DNA of 64,000 bases, from assembly GCA_023052935.1 (NCBI GenBank), contig CM041294.1, forward strand, positions 101,402,116 through 101,466,115. The letters are read 5' to 3'. The position numbers and the translations under genes were made by a program. Below are positions 22,677 through 31,761 of this stretch, piece after piece (the first letter of the stretch is position 1; each line of letters begins with the position of its first letter). The notes under the pieces are model-generated. The model was not told the origin of the DNA and searched no databases. It saw only the letters and a program-made list of their open reading frames with translations. Source of the DNA: Piezodorus guildinii (lineage: Eukaryota > Arthropoda > Insecta > Hemiptera > Pentatomidae).

Positions 22677-23524
22677 GTAGTGAAGTGAAATTACGTAACA
22701 CCCTGTATAAAGTGGGTACTCAAAAGCCGTTACCCCTGAAAAAGTGAAAATATCTCTATTGGTCTAATAGCACAAGACCGTTCATGGGTTGCAGAGGTAC
22801 AGTTTCTGAATTTGAATTATCTTAGCAACCCTAGCATCTAGAATCATATGTAAAAGGTTCAAATGTTTTCCGAAAAGTATTACTGAAAATTTTTATGGAT
22901 TACAATTTTAGAAAATTCGCATCTGATGAAAAAGAGGGTTATCAAAGTTTTTTTGTTTTTTTTAATTTTAATTATACCATCTCATCGACCACTGAATTGA
23001 TAACAAGATCCGAATGAAACAATAATTGGACTGTCAGGCATAATAGTGGTTTTCAGCTTCCATAAATGCTTAAGTTGAAATTTAAGCAAATTTTATTCTT
23101 CGTAATCTCTTAACCAGCTCCTGAGAATAAATTAGATTTCGATTCGCTTCTCCTGGTCACAGTGAGACAGCCCCATAAACACAGTCATCGGCTGACTTAG
23201 ATTAATAGGTTCACCTATTTAGAAAGCGATCTATATATCAGAAAGAGGAGTAAGATGTCATTTAAATTGCAAATGACAAGGAATGCTGGAGAGTGCTGAC
23301 AGGCCGATAATTCTTAACATTAACAGCCCATTGTTAGGAAGCGGCTGATAAATGGAAGATCCAACAGACGAAATTCGAATAGAGAGAAAACGGGTTGTAG
23401 GTAAATCATTTTTCATTAATCAGTACTGTGACTTCTAGGTTAGATTAAGAATCCGTCACTATTTACATGATTTTTTCTTGCAAGATAAAATTTACTTAAA
23501 ATATTCATTTCATGTGTTGAATTC
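22677..23524. other. No gene recognised
   Basis: Contains acaccctgtata near 22699, a word common at insect transposon ends, but no partner was found. Otherwise unassigned. Confidence 0.4.
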
Positions 23525-24010
23525 AACTGATTTGGTATTTTATTTTTCAATAATGAACCTTTGTCATCGACCAATAATAAAATATTATTCTCTCTTCCTC
23601 CTCAAAATTTGAATTTATATGTTTTATGATACGTAGAAACCTAAATAACGAATATAATAAACACTATCTGCAAAAAAATATGCCGTAAGCCGTCCACGGA
23701 TATTCTCCGAAACTACTGGAACATTTTTTTTCGAAACTTGCCCTCAAAATATAAGGGAAGCCAATAATAATTCCAACGATGAATTCAACACCTGGACGTT
23801 GATATCTGCCGATTTGTTGTAACATATCCTATTAAAAATTAATTAATTTAATTACTCTGTTATATTGGAATAAAGAGATCTAATAAAGAAATCGCGATTA
23901 ATCATAAAACATTAAGAAAAAAATTAGAAATTTTAGCCACGAATACCTCCATAACGCAGTTACTTTTGTTATTGCTGTGGTTTTCAACGACTGCTTTTCT
24001 ATTGCAGCGG
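23525..24010 (+). repeat. Dispersed repeat R3, sense copy
   Basis: ttttcaataatgaacctttgtcatcgacca, tcctcaaaatttga, ccgtccacgg and ccgaaactactgg occur in the same order as in 55055-55240. The later part (ttagccacgaatacctccataac..agttact, 23932-23970) parallels the ataaatacgctcataactcag block at 55460. Non-coding. Confidence 0.5.
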
Positions 24011-24298
24011 TACCTTCAAAAACTAGATTAATTGATAACTTTAATGAATATATAAACTATATTTAATGAAACCATTGTATTTCCTTTCCAAAGGTATCGT
24101 GTACCGATCCAATTAGGTGGCATACAAGGGAATATTAAAGTAAACAGTTTTAATAAGTGACATTATTATTTAAAATTAACTTACACATAACCATTATATT
24201 AACACATTGCCTAGAACTTTGATTGAGAATACTGAGGGATATTTCCACTACTACCTTTGCCATACAATATTACAAAAATAAATACCTTTAAAACACTT

Positions 24299-24718
24299 AG
24301 TCGGCCGGCGAAGGTGGAAATCGTCTCATGCGTCGCTTCTACGCCCTCAGACCTCTAGCTGCTCTCTATGACCCTCGGCGGCCTCTCCTCTTCTTGTAGA
24401 TGGAACTCGACCTCTTCTTAAGGATAGAACCAGACTTTTCTCTCTCAGGACTTCAACACTCGTGGCTTTAATAAAACTGTCCTTTTCGAATCTACTTTCT
24501 CATCCTCGTCACCTCGGCCGGGGCTAATATGGGAAGTCCCCCGGTCTGCGGTCCAGCCTTTGAGATCTTATTTTTTTATTTTGACCACCCTTAATATTCT
24601 TGTCGGCTGCCTCTGGGAGAAACTACCAGGGGTCTCTAGTATCCCAGACCGATGGGAAATCTGGGGGAGGGGAGGGGGGTAAGGGTAAACACCTTTTGAA
24701 CTTTCGCCGACAATGGCC
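24299..24718. other. GC-rich island of unknown nature
   Basis: About 420 bp of clearly GC-richer DNA in a very AT-rich setting. The ends resemble each other in inverted form (gtcggccggcgaag at 24300-24313; ctttcgccgac at 24701-24711), flanked by ttag-like words (acttag, attag). No frame on either strand gives a recognisable protein; stops occur in all frames inspected. It may be a decayed DNA transposon or an old gene or LINE fragment. Confidence 0.35.
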
Positions 24719-25798
24719 TATTAGTATTTATTTAATACAATAATAATTATGAAATGATGAATCTACATCCCTCAGTATCCTCAATACATAACAACATATA
24801 TATATATATATGCCCAGAATGAAATTCCCCGCAGAGTAATTGGACACATAATATAATGTTATCAAAGGAAGACAGATTCCTTTGTCAAACTTCTCAGGAA
24901 AGCTCCTCTATTGTATTGTTATTTTTTTTCTATTGCTGTAACAGAAAAATGTTTGTTTCTTGTTCATTTTTTTTTATTTCCCAGTGCGTGTGAATGAGAA
25001 TCTGCCCGAGTCGCAAACTGATATGACTGTTTATGTAAGACCCAACGTGATGTGGTAGGCAGTTCCCAGACGTTAAAATTATTGCGAAATTCGTTAATTA
25101 TGCAAATGTTATTAACTAATTAAGAATTTGAAATAATTAAAATTGAGTAGGGTATAATAGTAATGATTAACCAACTTTAAAAGATGGAAAAATCACTTTA
25201 AATAAAACTTTTGTTTAAGACAATAACAACGAGAAATAAAGTTTTATTGCCATAAATATCATTATCTTCCGTTCTGTCATTTTTTATCTGGCTTCAGCTA
25301 TTTAATTTTTGTTTTTTTTTTACATATAAATAATAGACGTTTAACAGACAATAAAAAAACTTCATATTTAGCACGATACATTATTTCGTGTAACTGGATT
25401 CGACACCCGAACCCTGACATGAAAAAAGAAAAAAATACCAACTAACCATGACACAGGATAAACTTTGATCAGTAAAGAGGCCATAGATCCAAAACTAAAC
25501 GTTATGTCAGAACTTTTTTTTTTCAAAAACAATTTTTATTGAGTAAAATTACAATCTATCCCAATTTGGACATTAATAGTAATGCTGAAAGATATCATAC
25601 ATACTACAGTGTCAGAACTAGTCACAATTTTCAACACGTATTTTAGGTTTATATTACTAAATTATAAAATAGAATATATAAAAACAATAGAATTTAATAA
25701 AAAAAGTTAATTAATCATTTTAATGGATTGAAGAACGTTGCATTTTTCATTTTGCAGTTGTTGTATTTGTTTGATGTGTCAAATAAAGAAGACAAAAA
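24719..25798. other. No gene or recognised repeat
   Basis: AT-rich sequence with a short (TA)n at 24799-24811. Nothing coding is visible. Confidence 0.45.
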
Positions 25799-25811
25799 AA
25801 ATAAAATTCAT

Positions 25812-26165
25812 TGTGGATGTAATTAGTTGACCGTTGAGAATTACTGGAAGGAATTAGTCCGGGTGGCGGTCATTAAATGAAACAACTAAATAGTTTCAAC
25901 TATTTTATTGTTTGCCAACGTTTCGACCCCCTTTGTGGGTCATCATCAGGGCTAAAAAGATACAAAAGAATATAATTTCAATGACATTACATACAATATT
26001 ATATAACCTATTTAGCTAGAGAACGTCGGTATTGAAAAAATAACAGAAGAACTGTATATGTAAAAAAAAAAAAAAAAAAAAAAAACTTAATTAAAATACA
26101 ATGACCATATTACAATAATGAAAGTGTTATACAGAAAAAATAAAAATGTTCACTAAACAAAATTT
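25812..26165 (-). repeat. PLE pseudo-LTR, downstream copy
   Basis: Runs from tgtggatgtaattag to tcactaaacaaaattta and repeats almost exactly at 29773-30122. The two differ in an A-run (about 26060-26083, shorter at 30021-30039) and one or two substitutions. It contains a hammerhead core at 25914-25952. Confidence 0.85.
25914..25952 (-). ncRNA. Minimal hammerhead ribozyme in PLE pseudo-LTR (downstream)
   Basis: Minus-strand order: GCC, CUGAUGA (complement 25943-25949), stem II GACCC-loop-GGGUC, GAAAC, GUU, GGC. Stem I is GCC/GGC; the cleavage triplet is GUU; stem III is reduced to ACGU, self-complementary between two molecules. Minimal hammerheads of this kind, proposed to act as dimers, are established for metazoan PLEs. 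All core residues are present. Confidence 0.8.
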
Positions 26166-26841
26166 ACACAGGTATCAATAATTTACATGAAATATGAAAT
26201 ATAAAAATATGAAGTAGAGTGGAGATACGTACCGCATGGTGGGAGAATGGAAACTAGGTACTGTTTGGTAGATGGGGGTAGGTAGGATGGAAAATACGTA
26301 GGAAAAGGTAGAATGGAAAATACGTACTGATTTATGGACAGGGTCTGACAACAATGACTAAAATTCTTAATACTACCATACAAAGAATCAATGAAATTTA
26401 ACTTATGATTATAATAATGATACAGGATAAAAAATTATAATTTAATTCTTGAAATATCACCTATATAATAGTAAAAACAGAGATGGAAGATGTATATGGA
26501 GAAAAAACTGACTGTACCTCCCAACTTAATTATCCCTAATTCTGTTTAAGGTATCCAAAGATAACAGGGTGGAAAAAAAATAAAAATGGAACATTGTAAA
26601 ATACATTAATTGACAAATCTTACAGGTTGATAAAAAAGTTAAATAAACATAAATACAAGTTGGAATAAATTGAATAGTGAAGACATTTAGAAAATTTTAA
26701 ATACATAAACAAAACAAAATAAATACATATATAGAATTATATGGATACCTAAAATAGATTTAAAATTATAAATAAAAACCAACAAACAATAATAATGAAA
26801 AACAAAACAATATATATGGTGGGATAGACAGAGAAAATATG

Positions 26842-29772
26842 CTACTTAATAGAGTTTAATATGTGGCTATATGTGGAGGAAATGCATTGTTTATCGGTTT
26901 TGTGGTTAACAGGATTGGATTGGAGGTGGATGTGGACGGATTCTGCGATTAGTCTTTTCCTATGGTTTGGAACATAATCTAAAATGGAGCAGTCGTCAAA
27001 GTTAAAGGAATGATTGAAATGTATGGAGTGTTCAGAAAGTTTTGAGGCTAGAGGGTTTCGAGAGGATACGGAGAGTTTATGTTGCGATATTCTGGTTTTT
27101 AGGTAATTTTTGGTTTCTCCTACATAGGATACATCACAATCTGAACATGAAATTTTATAAACAATATTGGAACGATATATAGGAGTGATCGGGTCTTTTG
27201 TATTGGTAAAAAGGTGAGAAAGCTTGTTCTGGGTCTTTAGTCCTAGTTTTAAGGAAGGTAAGGAAAATTTAAGGATTTTTTTTATATTTTCAGAAAGGTG
27301 CGGAATGTAAGGTAGGGATCTATATAAAAATATCATGGGTGAATCATGGTCGGGAATTGTAGGGGAAGTAACGGTGGTTTTTGTGTTATAAGAATCTATA
27401 AGGTTTTTAATGACTTTTTTTGGGAAGCTGTTTAAGGTTAGTATTTTTTTAATACGTTCGATATTATTAGGATGGTACTTTGGATCAGACAAGGATAGGC
27501 AACGGTGGACGAGATTCTTGGCAACATTTAATTTCTGATGATATGGGTGTTGGGAGAAGAAGTTGAGCAGTCTACCGGAATAGGTGGATTTGGTGTACCA
27601 GTCAGTTGAAATAGAACCGTCAGTGTTTCTAGTGATAAGTAAGTCTAAAAAGGGAATTGTCAAGTTGTTTTCTCTTTCTACGGTAAAACGGAGGCGTGGA
27701 TCATATGAATTAAACGATTTTAGGATATCGGGGATTTTGTCTGGGTTTATTATAAGGAAGAGGTCGTCCACGTACTTTTTAATAAATATAATTTCATTTT
27801 TATAGGTTGCGGTTATAGAGTCGAGTAAGTCATTTAGTACGATATTAGAGAGGTCAGGAGCGAGACAGTTACCCATTGCAAGTCCCGAGATCTGATTGTA
27901 AAATTTGTTCTGAAAAGTGAGATATCCGGTTTTACAACAAAGTTTTAGTGATTCTAAATATGAAAGAAGATTGAGTGTGGTGTGGGGTTCAATGATGTTC
28001 CAGTGTTTTTCTACTAGTTGGATAACTTTATCAATGGGGATATTGGTAAATAGGCTTTCGGCGTCAAAGGATGTTAGAATGTAGTTGGGGGGAATATGCA
28101 ATGATAGTAACTGTTCTCGGAGGTAAATGGAATTGTTAATGTCATAGGGGTTAGTTCGGCTAAGTATTTTAAGTGAAGGTAGAAGGAATTTACTGAGTTT
28201 CGAGGAAGGTGCGTTGATGTTAGAAATGATGGGACGGAGTGGATTGCCGGGTTTGTGAATTTTGGGAAGGCCATATAAACGCGGGGGTAAGGAGTTGTAC
28301 GAGATCAAGTTTCTGTACGTGGTTAGGTTGATGAATTTAATTTCTAAGAGATTTTTGATATGATGATTGAATTTAATCATGAGAGGGCGGGTGGGATCAC
28401 GGGAAGATGGTGTATATGTCGATCGGTCAGATAAGAGTGAGTTTATTTTGTCGTCATATTCAGTTTTGTCCATTATAACTGTCACGTTACCTTTGTCAGC
28501 CCTAGTAACTATAAGTTGGTCATTGGATCTGAGGAATGAGCGAGTGAAGGAAAGATCTTTGAAGAAGAGGGGGGAAAGAGACGATTGAGGTGGAGGGCGT
28601 TGGAGGTGGTTGGAGATCATATTACTAATACGTAAACGGGAGATTTCCTTGTCCTCCTCACTTATTTTGAAAATATCATCTTTATAAATATATTCCAAAT
28701 CCGTGATAAGTTGGGGAATCATTATTGACGGATTAGAAGAAGGGGTAGAAAAATTGGGACCTAAGCTCAAAATGTTGTTAACATTAGGGGGGACTGAGGT
28801 AGAGGAAATATTTTTGATCCAATCATCAGAGCCTTTAGGATACGGTTTTTTATTAATACTATTTTCATAAATGGTTTTAAATTTTTTAACGAGGGAAAAT
28901 TTTGTCTGTTTTTTAGTGAAAGCAAAAATTGTTTGAATACTTGTAGTCAGTTTGTCCATGTTCTGGTCGCCTATAATAGGATGTAAAGAAGAATTTAAGG
29001 AACGTATATTGTCGTTTATGTGGTCAATTTGTTGTATGGTTTCTCTAATTTTTAAGTTCAGTAGCGTTCTTTTATATTTGTCCAATGAGTGTGTCAGTTT
29101 GGAGGCAAGAGAATTTGACAAAGGGACTTTACTAATGCAGTTCTCAATAAATTTTGGGAAAAGAGAATGGGTTCGACATTTTAATAAGAAAATTCTTTGT
29201 TCAGTTTTTTTGGCAAGTCGTTTGTGGAGGTTGCAAAGATTGTTAAAGGCTTGTGTATTTTGGGGGAATTGCGATTTTAGTGAGGAGAAAATATGATGGT
29301 GGTCATTATTAGTAATCACTGAAGAAAGGTGGTAAGGGGTTGAAGAGGATACATTTTGAGTCTGGGAGAAAGATGTATCCAGAGAAGTAATTGAAAGATG
29401 AGAAGTAACTAGGGAAGAAGGTGTATGGGGAGTTTTAGTATAATGTTGAGTTGGGAGGTGAGTCAAAAATCCATTACTATTTAACCTAGTGTGATAGCGG
29501 TGTGATGGTCTAGAAGAATCCAAAAGAGCGGTCGACTGAGGGTTTGGTCGTTGTAGTGGTGATCGAGTTGTTACCTTTTTAGAACTGGAAATGTGGTGAT
29601 GAGAAGAGCGTGAGTCACCTGAAGGTGTAGAAATGATGGCTTGTTGAGATGAGAATACCTGCTGTTGTTGAGATGTAGATAGTATGTCTTGCTTGCGATT
29701 TTGTATTCTGGCGCTGCGGCGGAGAGTTGAGGAGGATGTATCTTTTTGTTGTTCCCGTGTTCTTTTTATCAT
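26842..29772 (-). CDS. Penelope-like element polyprotein: reverse transcriptase with C-terminal GIY-YIG endonuclease
   Basis: 976 codons without interruption. Residues 1-170 are Ser/Thr/Gln/His-rich and basic, low complexity. Residues about 170-480 form the N-terminal extension with DKGNVTVIMD at about 427-436. The RT core follows: LYGLPKIHKPGNPLRPIIS (499-517), LTSFDAESLFTNIPI (566-580, first catalytic Asp), GLAMGNCLAPDLSNI (630-644), and catalytic YVDDLFLI (667-674). TIPFLDLLI (705-713) follows. The C-terminal GIY-YIG domain has VYKISCSDCDVSYVGET (871-887), RISQHK (894-899) with the catalytic-type Arg, AES (943-945) with the likely metal-binding Glu, and NHKTD near 956. Such proteins nick target DNA and copy the element RNA by target-primed synthesis. 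The chosen ATG at 29772 lies just at the pseudo-LTR/body boundary. Length and all motifs fit an active PLE. Confidence 0.96.
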   Translation of the reverse strand: MIKRTREQQKDTSSSTLRRSARIQNRKQDILSTSQQQQVFSSQQAIISTPSGDSRSSHHHISSSKKVTTRSPLQRPNPQSTALLDSSRPSHRYHTRLNSNGFLTHLPTQHYTKTPHTPSSLVTSHLSITSLDTSFSQTQNVSSSTPYHLSSVITNNDHHHIFSSLKSQFPQNTQAFNNLCNLHKRLAKKTEQRIFLLKCRTHSLFPKFIENCISKVPLSNSLASKLTHSLDKYKRTLLNLKIRETIQQIDHINDNIRSLNSSLHPIIGDQNMDKLTTSIQTIFAFTKKQTKFSLVKKFKTIYENSINKKPYPKGSDDWIKNISSTSVPPNVNNILSLGPNFSTPSSNPSIMIPQLITDLEYIYKDDIFKISEEDKEISRLRISNMISNHLQRPPPQSSLSPLFFKDLSFTRSFLRSNDQLIVTRADKGNVTVIMDKTEYDDKINSLLSDRSTYTPSSRDPTRPLMIKFNHHIKNLLEIKFINLTTYRNLISYNSLPPRLYGLPKIHKPGNPLRPIISNINAPSSKLSKFLLPSLKILSRTNPYDINNSIYLREQLLSLHIPPNYILTSFDAESLFTNIPIDKVIQLVEKHWNIIEPHTTLNLLSYLESLKLCCKTGYLTFQNKFYNQISGLAMGNCLAPDLSNIVLNDLLDSITATYKNEIIFIKKYVDDLFLIINPDKIPDILKSFNSYDPRLRFTVERENNLTIPFLDLLITRNTDGSISTDWYTKSTYSGRLLNFFSQHPYHQKLNVAKNLVHRCLSLSDPKYHPNNIERIKKILTLNSFPKKVIKNLIDSYNTKTTVTSPTIPDHDSPMIFLYRSLPYIPHLSENIKKILKFSLPSLKLGLKTQNKLSHLFTNTKDPITPIYRSNIVYKISCSDCDVSYVGETKNYLKTRISQHKLSVSSRNPLASKLSEHSIHFNHSFNFDDCSILDYVPNHRKRLIAESVHIHLQSNPVNHKTDKQCISSTYSHILNSIK

Positions 29773-30122
29773 TGTGGATGTAATTAGTTGACCGTTGAGA
29801 ATTACTGGAAGGAATTAGTCCGGGTGGCGGTCATTAAATGAAACAACTAAATAGTTTCAACTATTTTATTGTTTGCCAACGTTTCGACCCCCTTTGTGGG
29901 TCATCATCAGGGCTAAAAAGATACAAAAGAATATAATTTCAATGACATTACATACAATATTATATAACCTATTTAGCTAGAGAACGTGGGTATTGAAAAA
30001 ATAACAGAAGAACTGTATATGTAAAAAAAAAAAAAAAAAAAACTTAATTAAAATACAATGACCATATTACAATAATGAAAGTGTTATACAGAAAAAATAA
30101 AAATGTTCACTAAACAAAATTT
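29773..30122 (-). repeat. PLE pseudo-LTR, upstream copy
   Basis: Near-identical to 25812-26165 and lying directly upstream of the ORF start on the minus strand, so it should hold the promoter and 5' leader. It ends at 30122 where homology stops, then 15 bp of filler lead into the inverted copy. Confidence 0.85.
29875..29913 (-). ncRNA. Minimal hammerhead ribozyme in PLE pseudo-LTR (upstream)
   Basis: Same layout as at 25914: GCC, CUGAUGA (complement 29904-29910), GACCC/GGGUC stem II, GAAAC, GUU, GGC. With the downstream copy it brackets the coding unit, so cleavage at both would release a unit-length RNA. Confidence 0.8.
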
Positions 30123-30139
30123 AATTTATTTAATTTAGT

Positions 30140-30751
30140 ATTAAAAAAATACTAACCTTAAACAGCTTCCCAAAAAAAGTCATTAAAAACCTTATAGATT
30201 CTTATAACACAAAAACCACCGTTACTTCCCCTACAATTCCCGACCATGATTCACCCATGATATTTTTATATAGATCCCTACCTTACATTCCGCACCTTTC
30301 TGAAAATATAAAAAAAATCCTTAAATTTTCCTTACCTTCCTTAAAACTAGGACTAAAGACCCAGAACAAGCTTTCTCACCTTTTTACCAATACAAAAGAC
30401 CCGATCACTCCTATATATCGTTCCAATATTGTTTATAAAATTTCATGTTCAGATTGTGATGTATCCTATGTAGGAGAAACCAAAAATTACCTAAAAACCA
30501 GAATATCGCAACATAAACTCTCCGTATCCTCTCGAAACCCTCTAGCCTCAAAACTTTCTGAACACTCCATACATTTCAATCATTCCTTTAACTTTGACGA
30601 CTGCTCCATTTTAGATTATGTTCCAAACCATAGGAAAAGACTAATCGCAGAATCCGTCCACATCCACCTCCAATCCAATCCTGTTAACCACAAAACCGAT
30701 AAACAATGCATTTCCTCCACATATAGCCACATATTAAACTCTATTAAGTAG
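30140..30751 (+). pseudogene. PLE GIY-YIG endonuclease C-terminal fragment
   Basis: Open from 30140 to the stop at 30749-30751 and, as far as compared, identical to residues 774-976 of the full PLE protein (IKKILTLNS through ILNSIK), including the whole GIY-YIG domain (VYKISCSDCDVSYVGET, RISQHK, AES). There is no RT domain and no native start; a Met codon at 30257 is internal. Its near-perfect identity to the full copy indicates simultaneous insertion rather than later decay. Confidence 0.9.
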
Positions 30752-31639
30752 CATATTTTCTCTGTCTATCCCACCATATATATTGTTTTGTTTTTCATTA
30801 TTATTGTTTGTTGGTTTTTATTTATAATTTTAAATCTATTTTAGGTATCCATATAATTCTATATATGTATTTATTTTGTTTTGTTTATGTATTTAAAATT
30901 TTCTAAATGTCTTCACTATTCAATTTATTCCAACTTGTATTTATGTTTATTTAACTTTTTTATCAACCTGTAAGATTTGTCAATTAATGTATTTTACAAT
31001 GTTCCATTTTTATTTTTTTTCCACCCTGTTATCTTTGGATACCTTAAACAGAATTAGGGATAATTAAGTTGGGAGGTACAGTCAGTTTTTCTCCATATAC
31101 ATCTTCCATCTCTGTTTTTACTATTATATAGGTGATATTTCAAGAATTAAATTATAATTTTTTATCCTGTATCATTATTATAATCATAAGTTAAATTTCA
31201 TTGATTCTTTGTATGGTAGTATTAAGAATTTTAGTCATTGTTGTCAGACCCTGTCCATAAATCAGTACGTATTTTCCATTCTACCTTTTCCTACGTATTT
31301 TCCATCCTACCTACCCCCATCTACCAAACAGTACCTAGTTTCCATTCTCCCACCATGCGGTACGTATCTCCACTCTACTTCATATTTTTATATTTCATAT
31401 TTCATGTAAATTATTGATACCTGTGTAAATTTTGTTTAGTGAACATTTTTATTTTTTCTGTATAACACTTTCATTATTGTAATATGGTCATTGTATTTTA
31501 ATTAAGTTTTTTTTTTTTTTTTTTTTTTTTACATATACAGTTCTTCTGTTATTTTTTCAATACCGACGTTCTCTAGCTAAATAGGTTATATAATATTGTA
31601 TGTAATGTCATTGAAATTATATTCTTTTGTATCTTTTTA

Positions 31640-31677
31640 GCCCTGATGATGACCCCAAAGGGGGTCGAAACGTTGGC
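31640..31677 (+). ncRNA. Minimal hammerhead ribozyme in inverted PLE copy
   Basis: GCC (31640-31642), CUGAUGA (31643-31649), stem II GACCCC-AAA-GGGGGUC, GAAAC (31667-31671), GUU, GGC (31675-31677). Stem II has one more clean pair than the two minus-strand copies, where the loop side reads CACAAAG. Confidence 0.8.
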
Positions 31678-31761
31678 AAACAATAAAATAGTTGAAACTA
31701 TTTAGTTGTTTCATTTAATGACCGCCACCCGGACTAATTCCTTCCAGTAAATAAAATTCAT

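Larger units (their letters stand above)
30138..31748 (+). mobile_element. 5'-truncated inverted PLE copy (3' half)
   Basis: Complementary to 25843-27455 with near identity, starting inside the ORF and ending ggactaattccttccagt. It comprises the ORF C-terminus, the 3' non-coding region and a pseudo-LTR. It belongs to the same insertion as the full copy because the target duplication lies outside both. Confidence 0.9.
25799..31761 (-). mobile_element. Complete Penelope-like retroelement composite with 13-bp target-site duplication
   Basis: aaataaaattcat at 25799-25811 and 31749-31761 brackets one insertion, 25812-31748. On the minus strand it holds a pseudo-LTR (29773-30122), a 976-codon ORF (26842-29772), a 3' region, and a second pseudo-LTR (25812-26165). 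Joined to the upstream pseudo-LTR is a 5'-truncated copy in the opposite orientation (30138-31748), with 15 bp of unrelated sequence (30123-30137) at the junction. This direct-plus-inverted arrangement is known for Penelope elements. The copies differ only by few substitutions (for example agaacgtcggt versus agaacgtgggt) and A/T-run length, so the insertion is young. Both outer ends point outward as pseudo-LTR 3' ends, and the right one is 29 bp shorter. Confidence 0.93.

Noticed and set aside
22690..22712. acaccctgtata as a transposon terminus
   Set aside because: No inverted partner or target duplication was found nearby.
26026..26040. Longer-range hammerhead (type III) pairing between gaacgtcggt and the GAAACGUUGG side
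   Set aside because: The complementary ccgacgtt could pair with cgttgg, but stem I would then mispair at the core, and the upstream pseudo-LTR copy has gaacgtggg, which breaks it. The compact GCC/GGC minimal fold explains all copies better.
26183..26383. 66-codon frame repeated identically at 31209-31409
   Set aside because: Lies in the 3' non-coding region of the PLE and is duplicated because the element half is duplicated; no motif or initiation context supports a protein.
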